A stretch of 64,000 bases of DNA from Seonamhaeicola maritimus (GTDB lineage Bacteria > Bacteroidota > Bacteroidia > Flavobacteriales > Flavobacteriaceae): assembly GCF_008056315.1 (NCBI RefSeq), contig NZ_VRKQ01000008.1, forward strand, positions 1,258,957-1,322,956. The letters run 5' to 3'. Below the pieces are notes generated by a model, which made no database searches, was not told where the DNA came from, and saw only the letters and a program-made list of their open reading frames with translations. Position numbers and translations under genes: made by a program. Of the stretch, positions 34,544 through 43,698 are shown one piece after another; the first letter of the stretch is position 1, and every line of letters begins with the position of its first letter.

Positions 34544-36499
34544 TTATTTTTTCTTTAGCAATACAAGAGAATTGTTTTGAATATTAACTATTTTATTCAT
34601 GAACTTTTTTAGGTAGGGATAATATTCTGGAGCATATATAGCTTCTTTAAATTCTATCCTGAACGTCAACGATAGTTGATTTCCCATAATAGTTGAAGAG
34701 AAGAACAATCGACCAGCTTTATTTGGCAAACTGCCTATTACTGGTTTAGGTTTTTCAACTACTTCATAAAAATCTCCCAAATTTAGTTTTAAAGTATAAT
34801 TATAAGAATCTTTATATCCAAAGTCAATGGGGTAGGTTCTTTCTTGAAGCTTAAAAGGGTTTTCTTTAAAGAATTTCACAAAGAATGGGTTTACATATAT
34901 GTTTTCTCCAGTTTCCTCTGCAGTATATTCTATATTATATTGCTCTTCAAAAGTTGAACTTGTTGAAGTACTATTAGATGTTTTAAAATCAGAAACTACA
35001 AGATCAACAGAATTGTTTTCTAATCGATCTAAATAATTCGATTTATTTTTAAAGTAAAATTTTCTGTGATCATAAGCGTGATAGCCTGTTCTTCTAGATT
35101 GAATAGTTCCTGAAATATTTTCGTTTTCATCAATACTTATTTCAGCATTGTAGAATACATTAGAGTTGTTAGGAATAATGTCTATCCATTCACTACTAGT
35201 ATTAAAATCTAGTAGTCGGCCTGTTTGATTTAGGCATCTGAAAGGAACTTCACCAAAACTTAAATATTTATCAGTAGCATCTAAAAGAAATGTTTCCCCA
35301 TTAACTGTTACCTGAACAATTAGATAGTTAAAATCCGAAAGTACAGGGAAAATCTTCGTAGGAAACCCATTTCTTCTCGTAGATAAAAGCACTGGTTTTA
35401 CATCAATATTACTTTCTCTAAGCAGATTATGAAGTAAAATATTTATTGAAGAAACATTTCCAGATTTGTTTTTTATAAGATCTTTGACAGAAACATCTTT
35501 AAATATTCTAAATTCCTCATTCCAGGTGTAATTCTCTTGAACAAATTGATATATTGCTTTCGCTCTTTTTAAATTTTCCTTTTCATTAATTATGTCGGGG
35601 CTTAAGAGTTCTTCAATATCTATCTTTTTTTTAAGTTGCTTGCCTATTTCCTTATCGGTTCGAAATTCCTTATCAACTGTTTCCCAGGTTTTAGTATAAT
35701 GTTTAATAGTACCGTCCATTCCCTTAAAGGTTTCTAACTCATATTCTATTCGGGCCAAATAGTTATCCTCAGAAGTCATGTAGTCCTCTTCTATAAATGC
35801 AGGTATGTCTTTCATAGCGTATTTACTTTTGCCACAATCTGCACTGGCGCCATTACTCATTTTTAAACACTGTTTTTCAAGTTTAGATTCATTGATGGCC
35901 AACTTTTTCCCACCAACTAATTTAATATGGTATAACCAATTCCCAGGAATACTAGCGTTATACTCACTGTAAAGTTTTGGGATTTTCCCCTGAAATTCCC
36001 AACCATGGTACTTAAACATGTACTTAGAAATTGTTTTATAACTATATGTTATTACGGATCCTTCCTTAACATTTGGTAGCGTGAATTTTACAATATCGAA
36101 GTTTTCATTGTAATTTTCTTTGAAAATATCCTTCTTGTTTAATGGAGTTTTAACAACAGTCCCGTCAATTTTGTTATAGGTAGTCCCTTTAATGTCTTCA
36201 ACTTTTTCAGAATAGCTTTTACTTTTGTACAAATAAATGGCAACAGTAGCATTGTTAAACCCTTCTTTATTTAATATTTTAATTTTGTGCTTTTCTTCGG
36301 TTCTTAAATCATATTCATTTTTGTCGACATAACTATTTCCATACTCGTATATTACTATGGCATTTGCTGTAGAATCTTTTTCAAAAGTATTTGTTTCAAT
36401 ATCGGCTAGCTTTACCTGAAATGATTCTGAGTTGAATGATGTTTGAGAGAAGAGGTTAAATGAGGAGAGAAATAGTAGAATTACGGTGATTCTTATCAT
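34544..36499 (-). CDS. DUF3857 / transglutaminase-like exported protein, catalytic Cys absent
   Basis: A 651-residue protein with a signal peptide (about 1-18), an N-terminal DUF3857 beta-domain (about 55-210), a transglutaminase-like domain (about 300-410) and a C-terminal beta-domain. At the position where active members have the catalytic Cys, this protein reads K-S-G-N-V-S-S-I-N-I-L-L, and the His position is also changed (F-N-Y-L-I-V); only D-A-T-D remains. Many flavobacterial members share the G-N-V form, so this is a non-enzymatic or divergent subfamily, not a fresh mutation. Overlaps the DnaQ/GIY-YIG gene by four bases. Confidence 0.85.
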   Translation of the reverse strand: MIRITVILLFLSSFNLFSQTSFNSESFQVKLADIETNTFEKDSTANAIVIYEYGNSYVDKNEYDLRTEEKHKIKILNKEGFNNATVAIYLYKSKSYSEKVEDIKGTTYNKIDGTVVKTPLNKKDIFKENYNENFDIVKFTLPNVKEGSVITYSYKTISKYMFKYHGWEFQGKIPKLYSEYNASIPGNWLYHIKLVGGKKLAINESKLEKQCLKMSNGASADCGKSKYAMKDIPAFIEEDYMTSEDNYLARIEYELETFKGMDGTIKHYTKTWETVDKEFRTDKEIGKQLKKKIDIEELLSPDIINEKENLKRAKAIYQFVQENYTWNEEFRIFKDVSVKDLIKNKSGNVSSINILLHNLLRESNIDVKPVLLSTRRNGFPTKIFPVLSDFNYLIVQVTVNGETFLLDATDKYLSFGEVPFRCLNQTGRLLDFNTSSEWIDIIPNNSNVFYNAEISIDENENISGTIQSRRTGYHAYDHRKFYFKNKSNYLDRLENNSVDLVVSDFKTSNSTSTSSTFEEQYNIEYTAEETGENIYVNPFFVKFFKENPFKLQERTYPIDFGYKDSYNYTLKLNLGDFYEVVEKPKPVIGSLPNKAGRLFFSSTIMGNQLSLTFRIEFKEAIYAPEYYPYLKKFMNKIVNIQNNSLVLLKKK

Positions 36500-37866
36500 G
36501 GTTCTTCGAATATTATTTGTTTTATTTTTTTGTTTTTTCTGAGGTAAGCTTGAATGATGTGTTGCGTATCTCTATTATTATTCATAGGGGTAATAATAGA
36601 TTTTAATATTTCAATATTATTGATTTGATAGTTTAGATTGAAGAATCCTAATCCTTTAAAGACTCCATTTTCAATTAATATGGCACTGCGTTCATCAACA
36701 TCACGCCCACGGTCAATAATGACCATGTTTTTGTTTGAATAACTGTTTTTTAAAATTAGAGAATTAACTCTTTTGTTATATGTTTCTGAAGATTCTTCTT
36801 GAATACAGGCACCTTCACACGTTTTTATATCGTAGTTAAAACAGCTAGTCTTTGTTTTATAAACACCGGTAAGTTTTTGACATAACTGATACTCCTCAAT
36901 AGCCTTTATAATGAAGCTCTTACCACTTTGTCTGTTGTTGAATGTGGTGATAGGTTTTTTTCTTAGGTCTACAACATCAATTTTTAAGTTAACGTAATCA
37001 TTTTCATCAACAAAACTATATAATGCATGGGTAAATCTTGTCCTACGCAATGCTCTATTAAAAACCGGTTTTATCCGTTTAATTTCTTCACTCTCCTTTA
37101 AAAGTGCTACCAATTCACTACCAGTAGATTCATAAGTGACAGATCTAACAAGTGCTTGAATTTTTTTTGACTTTGGGTTGGTGTTAGTGAAGTGTTGATT
37201 GATGCGTTTTTTTATATTCTTACTCTTACCTATATAAATGATTTCACCATCTTCTTTATGAATATAGTACACACCTGTTATTGCTGGTAAATCTGCAATA
37301 ATATCAATATGTCTAGGCTCTAATTGATGTTTAGGATTTGCTCTAACAGAATTTTGAATAATGGTTTTTTGCGTATCCTTATCCATCAACATTTTAAATA
37401 ACTTAACAGTTGCTAGAGCATCACCAGAAGCCCTGTGTCTATCAGTTACAGGAATTCCTAAAGAACGCACCAATTTGCCCAAGCTATATGATTGTTGCCC
37501 AGGAATTAGGTTTTTAGAAAGTTCAACCGTACAAAGTGATTTGCGCTCATATTCAAAACCTAAGCGTCTAAATTCAGTGCATAATATTCTGTAGTCAAAT
37601 TGAGCGTTATGCGCTACTACAATACAATTTTCAGTAATTTCTACTATACGTTTTGCAACCTCATAAAATTTGGGTGCATTACGCAACATATTATTATTAA
37701 TACCTGTTAGGTTTACCACAAAAGGTTGAATGTCTTTCTCTGGATTTACAAGACTGATAAATTGATCTACAACTTCATGACCATTGTATTTGTAGATAGC
37801 AATTTCTGTAATACCTTCTTCATTATACTTGCCTCCGGTGGTTTCTATGTCTAGTATTGCGTACAA
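36496..37866 (-). CDS. DnaQ-like exonuclease fused to GIY-YIG nuclease domain
   Basis: A 456-residue protein from a TTG start. The N-terminal DEDDh exonuclease domain has A-I-L-D-I-E-T-T-G (about 3-11), N-A-Q-F-D-Y (about 87-92) and H-R-A-S-G-D-A (about 143-149). The middle is a GIY-YIG nuclease domain of UvrC/Cho type: G-V-Y-Y-I-H, then E-I-I-Y-I-G-K-S-K-N-I-K-K-R (about 199-224). The C-terminal part is unassigned but has a conserved T-S-C-F-N-Y-D-I-K-T-C-E-G-A-C cluster. Fusions of this type are known in several phyla and suggest a repair or processing nuclease. It overlaps the DUF3857 gene by four bases. Confidence 0.88.
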   Translation of the reverse strand: MYAILDIETTGGKYNEEGITEIAIYKYNGHEVVDQFISLVNPEKDIQPFVVNLTGINNNMLRNAPKFYEVAKRIVEITENCIVVAHNAQFDYRILCTEFRRLGFEYERKSLCTVELSKNLIPGQQSYSLGKLVRSLGIPVTDRHRASGDALATVKLFKMLMDKDTQKTIIQNSVRANPKHQLEPRHIDIIADLPAITGVYYIHKEDGEIIYIGKSKNIKKRINQHFTNTNPKSKKIQALVRSVTYESTGSELVALLKESEEIKRIKPVFNRALRRTRFTHALYSFVDENDYVNLKIDVVDLRKKPITTFNNRQSGKSFIIKAIEEYQLCQKLTGVYKTKTSCFNYDIKTCEGACIQEESSETYNKRVNSLILKNSYSNKNMVIIDRGRDVDERSAILIENGVFKGLGFFNLNYQINNIEILKSIITPMNNNRDTQHIIQAYLRKNKKIKQIIFEEP

Positions 37867-37881
37867 AAAATGTCTATGTCT

Positions 37882-38550
37882 TTAGTTGTAATTACGTGCT
37901 CCAAAAATGCTACTGCCAACTCTTACCATGGTACTCCCACAGTCTATGGCGAGTTGATAATCTCCACTCATACCCATGCTAATAATGTTTAGTTCGCAGT
38001 TTTCAGTTTTTATTGTTTTTAAATTATCAAAAGTTGATTTAAGCCTTTTAAATTCTTTTTCAACTTGAATTTTATCATGAGTGAAAGTTGCCATTCCCAT
38101 GACACCAACAACTTTAATATTTTTTAATTCCGAAAATGCTTCGGATAGTATTATTTCTGAAGCTTCCTCTGGATCCATTCCAAATTTAGAATCTTCCGAA
38201 GCTATTTTTATTTGTATCAGGCATTCAATAACTCTACCATGTTTTATGGCTTGTTTGTTGATTTCTTGCAGTAATTTCAGATTGTCTACACCATGAATTA
38301 AACTCACAAAGCTTGCCATATATTTAACCTTATTCCGTTGAACATGACCAATCATATGCCACTCAATATCTTTTGGCATGATTTCATGTTTCTCAACCAT
38401 GTCTTGAATTTTGTTTTCACCAAAAACCTTATGGCCAGCATCATAAGCCTCCATAATATCACTAACAGGTTTAGTTTTGGATACAGCTACTAAGGTGACA
38501 TGATTGGGTAAAGTAGATTTTATGTTTTGAAGGCTCTCTTTTATCGGCAT
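37882..38550 (-). CDS. YggS-family PLP homeostasis protein
   Basis: A 222-residue protein. V-A-V-S-K-T-K-P contains the PLP-binding lysine (about 25), G-E-N-K-I-Q-D near 43-49 and W-H-M-I-G-H-V-Q-R-N-K near 64-74 are characteristic, and the C-terminus has S-M-G-M-S-G-D-Y and V-R-V-G-S-S-I-F-G. YggS/PLPBP proteins bind PLP and buffer its cellular level. It starts inside the stop of the dehydrogenase gene (TAATG) and is followed by the DnaQ/GIY-YIG gene after 15 bases. Confidence 0.93.
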   Translation of the reverse strand: MPIKESLQNIKSTLPNHVTLVAVSKTKPVSDIMEAYDAGHKVFGENKIQDMVEKHEIMPKDIEWHMIGHVQRNKVKYMASFVSLIHGVDNLKLLQEINKQAIKHGRVIECLIQIKIASEDSKFGMDPEEASEIILSEAFSELKNIKVVGVMGMATFTHDKIQVEKEFKRLKSTFDNLKTIKTENCELNIISMGMSGDYQLAIDCGSTMVRVGSSIFGARNYN

Positions 38551-39440
38551 TATTTCAAAAATTGATCAGACACTTTTTCGGCTTTTCTACTTTCTGAATA
38601 ATCATAAAAGCCTTCACCTGATTTCACTCCTAATTTACCTGCTCTAACCATATTTACCAATAAAGGACAAGGTGCATATTTTGGATTTTTAAAACCTTCG
38701 TACATCACATTAAGAATCGATAAACAAACATCTAACCCTATAAAATCGGCTAATTGTAAAGGACCCATTGGGTGTGCCATACCTAGTTTCAACACCGTGT
38801 CAATCTCTTCAACACCTGCAACGCCATTGTAAAGTGTTTCAATAGATTCGTTAAGCATGGGCATTAAAATGCGGTTAGCTACAAATCCAGGATAATCATT
38901 TACCTCTACAGGAACTTTACCTAAAGTTTTTGATAGCTCCATGATGGTTTTAGTAATCCCATCACTGGTACTATAACCTCTAATGACTTCAACTAATTTC
39001 ATAATAGGCACTGGATTCATAAAATGCATGCCAATTACTTTATCTGGTCTTGAAGTTACACCTGCTATTTCGGTAATTGAAATAGATGAGGTATTAGTTG
39101 CCAAAACAGTATCGGGAGCACAAATTTCATCTAATTGCTTAAAAATGGTCAGTTTTAAATCTACATTTTCGGTAGCAGCCTCAACTACTAGGTCTGTATT
39201 TTTAACTCCTTCTTTTAAATTAGTATAACTTGAGATGTTATTTAAAGTTATCGTTTTTTCTGCTTTAGAAATTTTTTCTTTAGTAACCATACGGTCTAAA
39301 TTCTTAGCTATGGTTTCTAATCCTCTTTTTAGGGAAGTTTCACTGATATCTATAAGCTGAACTTTAAATCCGCTTTGAGCAAACATGTGGGCAATACCAT
39401 TTCCCATGGTTCCTGCACCAATAACAGCTATATTTTGCAT
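38550..39440 (-). CDS. 3-hydroxyacyl-CoA dehydrogenase (3-hydroxybutyryl-CoA dehydrogenase type)
   Basis: A 296-residue, single-enzyme member of the family. The NAD-binding loop is V-I-G-A-G-T-M-G-N-G-I-A (about 5-16), the catalytic His is in G-M-H-F-M-N-P-V (about 136-143), and P-G-F-V-A-N-R lies near 183-189. It oxidises 3-hydroxyacyl-CoA, or reduces acetoacetyl-CoA, in short-chain fatty-acid or amino-acid metabolism. It is one base from the Gfo/Idh/MocA gene upstream. Confidence 0.92.
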   Translation of the reverse strand: MQNIAVIGAGTMGNGIAHMFAQSGFKVQLIDISETSLKRGLETIAKNLDRMVTKEKISKAEKTITLNNISSYTNLKEGVKNTDLVVEAATENVDLKLTIFKQLDEICAPDTVLATNTSSISITEIAGVTSRPDKVIGMHFMNPVPIMKLVEVIRGYSTSDGITKTIMELSKTLGKVPVEVNDYPGFVANRILMPMLNESIETLYNGVAGVEEIDTVLKLGMAHPMGPLQLADFIGLDVCLSILNVMYEGFKNPKYAPCPLLVNMVRAGKLGVKSGEGFYDYSESRKAEKVSDQFLK

Positions 39441-39441
39441 C

Positions 39442-40401
39442 CTAAAAACTATTGATTATTTGATTTGCAACTCGTAATGCTTCAGTACCATCATGTAGTG
39501 TAACAACGGGTGTGCTATTATTATTAATGGCATCAGCAAAGGTTTCTAATTCATCTAAAATGGCATTGTTATTTTCTATTTTGGGGTTGTCAAAATAGAT
39601 TTGTTTTTTAACCCCTTCAGCATTTTGAAGAATCATATCAAAATCTCCCGGGTTTTCTGGAGCGTCCTTCATTTTAACTACTTCGCATTTCTTATCTAAA
39701 AAGTCAACCGAGATATAGGCGTCTTTTTGAAAAAATCTTGCCTTACGCATCTTTTTAAGCGAAATTCTACTTGCGGTTAAGTTAGCAACACAACCGTTTT
39801 CAAATTCTAATCTTGCATTAGCTATATCTGGTGTGTCACTTATAACCGCAACACCACTGGCAGAAACATGTTTCACTTTAGATTTCACAATGCTTAAAAT
39901 AATATCTATGTCATGAATCATTAAATCTAAAACAACAGGAACATCAGTTCCTCTAGGGTTAAACTCTGCTAACCTGTGTGTTTCAATGAACATTGGTGAT
40001 TTGATGTCTTCTTTTACTGCCAAAAACGCAGGGTTGAAACGCTCTACGTGACCTACTTGACCTCTAAGATTATTTTCGGATAATAGTTCTCTAACATGTT
40101 CTGCTTCTTCAACAGTATTAGTAATTGGCTTTTCTATGAATATATGCTTACCTTTTGCTATAGCTTTTTTGGCACAATCATAATGCGAAAGTGTAGGTGT
40201 TACAATATCAACCACATCAACAGCATCAATGAGCGCTTCAATGGAGTTGAAAAACTTATATCCAAATTCAGCTTCTACCTTTTTGCCATTGGTTTCATCG
40301 GCATCATAGAACCCAACAAGATTGTATTTATTTGATTGATTTAGAAGTCTTAAGTGAATCTTTCCGAGGTGGCCAGCACCAAGTACACCAGCATTTAGCA
40401 T
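39442..40401 (-). CDS. Gfo/Idh/MocA-family oxidoreductase
   Basis: A 319-residue protein with an N-terminal Rossmann fold (G-A-G-H-L-G-K-I-H, about 8-16), E-K-P-I (about 93-96) as the hallmark of the family and a C-terminal alpha/beta domain with V-L-D-L-M-I-H-D-I-D (about 155-164). Typically acts on a sugar or cyclitol; substrate unknown. It heads an eight-gene minus-strand run. CAAAAATA at 40419-40426 would be a -7 element (TATTTTTG on this strand), without a clear -33 box. Confidence 0.87.
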   Translation of the reverse strand: MLNAGVLGAGHLGKIHLRLLNQSNKYNLVGFYDADETNGKKVEAEFGYKFFNSIEALIDAVDVVDIVTPTLSHYDCAKKAIAKGKHIFIEKPITNTVEEAEHVRELLSENNLRGQVGHVERFNPAFLAVKEDIKSPMFIETHRLAEFNPRGTDVPVVLDLMIHDIDIILSIVKSKVKHVSASGVAVISDTPDIANARLEFENGCVANLTASRISLKKMRKARFFQKDAYISVDFLDKKCEVVKMKDAPENPGDFDMILQNAEGVKKQIYFDNPKIENNNAILDELETFADAINNNSTPVVTLHDGTEALRVANQIINSF

Positions 40402-40572
40402 AATAAATATGTTTTTAACAAAAATAAGATATTTAAAAGGATGAATTTAATGATTTCTGACTAAATTTTCCCTTATAAAGAGAGATTTAAAATGTCCTGA
40501 ATAAATTGTTGTGAAATTATTTTAAGCTTTAAAATGTTTGACTAATTTTAGCAAACTAAACTACACCAAAAA

Positions 40573-41214
40573 TTGAAAGATACTTTTAAGCATAAGGGAT
40601 TAAGACAGCAACTGGTTAATGTAATAAAAGCCAAAGGTATAGCCGATAAAAATGTACTTGATGCAATAGGTAGCATCCCTAGACACTTATTTATGGATTC
40701 TAGTTTTTTAGATCATGCTTATCAGGATAAAGCATTTCCTATAGGTGCAGACCAGACAATTTCACAACCCTATACGGTAGCCTTTCAATCTGAATTATTG
40801 CAAGTGAAACCAGGAGACAAAGTTTTGGAAATTGGGACTGGGAGTGGTTATCAATGTGCTGTATTATGTAAGTTGGGAGCTAAAGTTTATAGTATAGAAC
40901 GCCAACAAGAGTTGTTTAAAAAAACCAGCAAGTTTTTGCCAAAACTAGGATATAGAGCTAAAAAGTTAATCTTTGGTGATGGTTATAAAGGTTTACCGGA
41001 AGAAGCACCATTTGATAGTATTATAGTAACAGCTGGAGCACCCTTTGTGCCTAAGCCTTTATTGAGCCAACTTAAAATAGGAGGTAGGTTAGTGATTCCC
41101 GTAGGTGATGACGTTCAAATGATGACTTTATTTGTTAGAAAAGGACCTAAAGAATTTGAGCAACACGAATATGGTGAATTTAGGTTTGTGCCACTGTTAG
41201 AGGATAAAAATTAA
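40573..41214 (+). CDS. pcm: Protein-L-isoaspartate O-methyltransferase
   Basis: A 213-residue repair enzyme from a TTG start. Q-T-I-S-Q-P-Y-T-V-A (about 62-71) is the family substrate-site motif and V-L-E-I-G-T-G-S-G-Y (about 85-94) is SAM-binding motif I. It methylates isoaspartyl residues in damaged proteins so that they can revert to aspartate. A small gene of unknown function follows 21 bases later on the same strand. Confidence 0.93.
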   Translation: MKDTFKHKGLRQQLVNVIKAKGIADKNVLDAIGSIPRHLFMDSSFLDHAYQDKAFPIGADQTISQPYTVAFQSELLQVKPGDKVLEIGTGSGYQCAVLCKLGAKVYSIERQQELFKKTSKFLPKLGYRAKKLIFGDGYKGLPEEAPFDSIIVTAGAPFVPKPLLSQLKIGGRLVIPVGDDVQMMTLFVRKGPKEFEQHEYGEFRFVPLLEDKN

Positions 41215-41235
41215 TATTGTTTTAAATTCTTTTAT

Positions 41236-41877
41236 ATGTTTTGGAAAAAAAGAAATAAAAAAAACAAACTGATTAGAATTGAATTTCCTGATGTTTTAAA
41301 AAATGAAAAACTCAATCATAGAAATATTGAGTTTTACAATGCGTTATTCTCCTTAACTGAAGATTCCGTTACGATGGAAAACTCTTTATACCTTATCAAG
41401 ATTTATCACTCTACTAAACTTCATGAAATGAGAAATAAATCTTTGAAATTGCTTTACAATAAAGATTTTGAACATTTAGAAGATTTCTTTATCGCAGCCT
41501 ACAAAAGAGAAGGGTATCTTGATATGAAGATATTAGCTTTGAGAGGGCTTGCTCAGTTTAAACCCGAAAATGAAATAGAGAAAATCTTGTTGAAATTCAA
41601 TGCTGTTTTAAAAAGGCGCCCAGAAAAAACTCCATGTAATTACAAGGAGTACGAATTACTAAAAGGTAAAAATTCACTGCCATATTTACTTAAGAGGTAT
41701 AAATATGATTGCTTTATAGAAACTTTGAATATTGTGGAAAAACAGTATAATGAAATGCCAGATGCATTTAAAGGACATTTTACTGTTGATGAAAGTGGAG
41801 AAATAATTTCCTTACGATCTAAAGAGAAATCATCAGAAATGATGAACAATTATTTCGAAACTGTCGGAACAAGATAA
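41236..41877 (+). CDS. Hypothetical soluble helical protein
   Basis: A 213-residue, basic and mostly helical protein, starting with a Lys/Arg-rich stretch (W-K-K-R-N-K-K-N-K). Residues 55-120 look like two to three HEAT-like helical hairpins (S-L-Y-L-I-K-I-Y, M-K-I-L-A-L-R-G-L). No signal peptide or membrane helix. It follows pcm on the same strand and has normal codon use, so it is a real gene, but I cannot assign it to a characterised family. Confidence 0.75.
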   Translation: MFWKKRNKKNKLIRIEFPDVLKNEKLNHRNIEFYNALFSLTEDSVTMENSLYLIKIYHSTKLHEMRNKSLKLLYNKDFEHLEDFFIAAYKREGYLDMKILALRGLAQFKPENEIEKILLKFNAVLKRRPEKTPCNYKEYELLKGKNSLPYLLKRYKYDCFIETLNIVEKQYNEMPDAFKGHFTVDESGEIISLRSKEKSSEMMNNYFETVGTR

Positions 41878-41879
41878 AA

Positions 41880-42425
41880 TTAGCCTTCTAACAACCCCGT
41901 ATCAAACCCATCAATACTTTTAGAGTTTTTTTCTTTTCGGTAATTCTGTAACCGTTCTTTACCTTGTTTTTCAGCCCAAGAATTTAATTGTCTGCGTTCA
42001 TCTTTAAAATCCATAAAAGGAACGGCATATCCGCATGATGTTTGCAACGATTCAACTCGCATTTCAACAATCTGTCTAGTTCCTGAAATTTTTGGGAACA
42101 AGTCAATATAATCTTTAAACTCCACATCACTTTCATGATACATTTTGGCGTTTCCGTATAATCTAAGAATAAGTGGTTTTCCTTCAAAAGAACAGAACAT
42201 AACCGTCATACGGTTGTTTTTCAACAAATGAGCTGCTGTTTCATTACCACTTCCTGTTAGATTTAACCAAAGAACTCTATTGTTATCAATAACTCTAAAA
42301 GTGTCTAAACCTTTAGGTGATAAATTTATTCTTCCTTCATCTGCTGCAGTTGCAACAAAGAAAATTTTCTGTGCTTCAATAAATGATTTTATTTCGGGGG
42401 TAACCTCTGTATAAAAACTAGCCAT
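41880..42425 (-). CDS. Pyridoxamine 5'-phosphate oxidase-like flavin-binding protein
   Basis: A 181-residue protein with the split beta-barrel of PNPOx-like proteins: F-V-A-T-A-A-D-E-G-R-I-N-L-S-P-K-G (about 24-40) and the R-V-L-W-L-N-L-T-G-S-G-N-E-T-A (about 50-64) strand-turn-strand. Many members bind FMN or F420 and reduce small molecules, others are only annotated as general stress proteins. It follows the NTF2-like exported protein gene on the same strand with a three-base gap. Confidence 0.85.
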   Translation of the reverse strand: MASFYTEVTPEIKSFIEAQKIFFVATAADEGRINLSPKGLDTFRVIDNNRVLWLNLTGSGNETAAHLLKNNRMTVMFCSFEGKPLILRLYGNAKMYHESDVEFKDYIDLFPKISGTRQIVEMRVESLQTSCGYAVPFMDFKDERRQLNSWAEKQGKERLQNYRKEKNSKSIDGFDTGLLEG

Positions 42426-42428
42426 AGC

Positions 42429-42980
42429 TTATTTCTTTGGTAAATACTTTTCAGGAATGGGGTTGTCTGTAGTTTCTTGAGTCCAATAAATGTTTATAAT
42501 CCACCAGCGTTTCCCATCATTTAATAACTGAATACTATTGATACCGCGCATAAATGGCGCATCATCAGATTTACTATTAAAAGCTTCATAGGTACTAAAT
42601 ACATGAGCAATATTTCCAAATCGTTGAACCTTTCTGTTTATTTCCTTTTCAAAAAAACCATTTTCCACTAACCACTTCCCAGAATTTTTAACATAATCAT
42701 CAGGAGTCATAAAACTGGCTACATGAACTTTCTTTTTATTCTTTCCAGATGGAATTAATTTTGCATCCTTATAGAATAAAAACTTGAATTGTCCCCAATT
42801 ACGTTTTTCGCCTTTTTCACCAGAAACAACATCATAAAGGGATTTAATGGTTTTATCAATGGTAGTAACTTTAGTACTATCTATACCATATACTTGAGGT
42901 TTTTGGTTTTTCTCTTTTTTTTGAGCCTGAATTGTTAATGTGGTACACGCAAATACTAATACTATAAAAAAGTTCTTCAT
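42429..42980 (-). CDS. Exported NTF2-like protein
   Basis: A 183-residue protein with a signal peptide (about 1-19). The C-terminal half resembles NTF2/SnoaL-like proteins: I-A-H-V-F-S-T-Y-E-A-F-N (about 124-135), then M-R-G-I-N-S-I-Q-L-L (about 145-154) and R-W-W-I-I-N-I-Y-W (about 159-167), which form the cone-shaped sheet. The middle segment, S-G-E-K-G-E-K-R-N-W, is typical for a group of Bacteroidota exported proteins of unknown role. It precedes the PNPOx-like gene. Confidence 0.8.
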   Translation of the reverse strand: MKNFFIVLVFACTTLTIQAQKKEKNQKPQVYGIDSTKVTTIDKTIKSLYDVVSGEKGEKRNWGQFKFLFYKDAKLIPSGKNKKKVHVASFMTPDDYVKNSGKWLVENGFFEKEINRKVQRFGNIAHVFSTYEAFNSKSDDAPFMRGINSIQLLNDGKRWWIINIYWTQETTDNPIPEKYLPKK

Positions 42981-43052
42981 TTTATAATGATTGATGATTA
43001 AAGTCGAAAATTAATAAATTTGATAAACTAAAACGGTTAAGTTTTATATAAA

Positions 43053-43511
43053 TTATTTGAAGTTCTTTTTAATTCTGTCAAGATTACGTTTGTTATCTCT
43101 GTCTTTAATGGTTTCGCGTTTATCATAAAGTTTTTTACCTTTTGCTAAGGCAACATCAAGTTTTGCGAATCCCTTTTCGTTTACAAATAATCTTAATGGA
43201 ATAATAGTAAGTCCTGTATTTTGAACTTCCTTCTCTAACTTCTTAAGTTCTTTCTTGTTTAAAAGTAACTTACGTGTAGCTTTTGGTTTGTGGTTGTAAT
43301 ATGTACCATGACTGTATTCTTCAATAGTCATATTAATCACAAAAAGTTCTTGACTGTCATTAAACTCACAAAAGCTTTCTGCAATTGATGCTTTACCACT
43401 TCGAATAGATTTTATTTCAGTTCCAGTTAACACAATACCACAGGTGTACTTATCCAATATTTCATATTGAAAGCGCGCCTTTTTGTTTAATATGTTAACG
43501 TTTTTTTGCAT
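43053..43511 (-). CDS. smpB: SsrA-binding protein SmpB
   Basis: A 152-residue protein with the SmpB core: N-K-K-A-R-F-Q-Y-E-I (about 9-18), G-I-V-L-T-G-T-E-I-K-S-I-R (about 25-37), and a basic tail with T-I-K-D-R-D and R-I-K-K-N-F-K. It binds tmRNA and delivers it to stalled ribosomes for trans-translation. The tmRNA gene is not in this window. It is a single-gene unit, divergent from lpd. Confidence 0.95.
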   Translation of the reverse strand: MQKNVNILNKKARFQYEILDKYTCGIVLTGTEIKSIRSGKASIAESFCEFNDSQELFVINMTIEEYSHGTYYNHKPKATRKLLLNKKELKKLEKEVQNTGLTIIPLRLFVNEKGFAKLDVALAKGKKLYDKRETIKDRDNKRNLDRIKKNFK

Positions 43512-43636
43512 TGGTGCACAAAACTACACAAATTTATATTCTTAACTTTTTAAAACTATTTTTTTTGAATAAAACTTATTTATGTCTTATTGATATTGTA
43601 CAAACCATAATAAGAACTATAAAATATGCTTTTTCA

Positions 43637-43666
43637 TTGCCTTAAGCCAAAACATTTGTATTTTTG
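43637..43666 (+). promoter_or_regulatory. Bacteroidota-type promoter of the lpd gene
   Basis: TTG at 43637-43639 is separated by exactly 19 bases from TATTTTTG at 43659-43666, matching the sigma-ABfr consensus (TTG-N17-23-TAnnTTTG). It lies 32 bases before the lpd start codon, giving a normal short leader. Confidence 0.72.
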
Positions 43667-43698
43667 GTTTTCCAATTTTTTAATACAAGAATTAGTTT

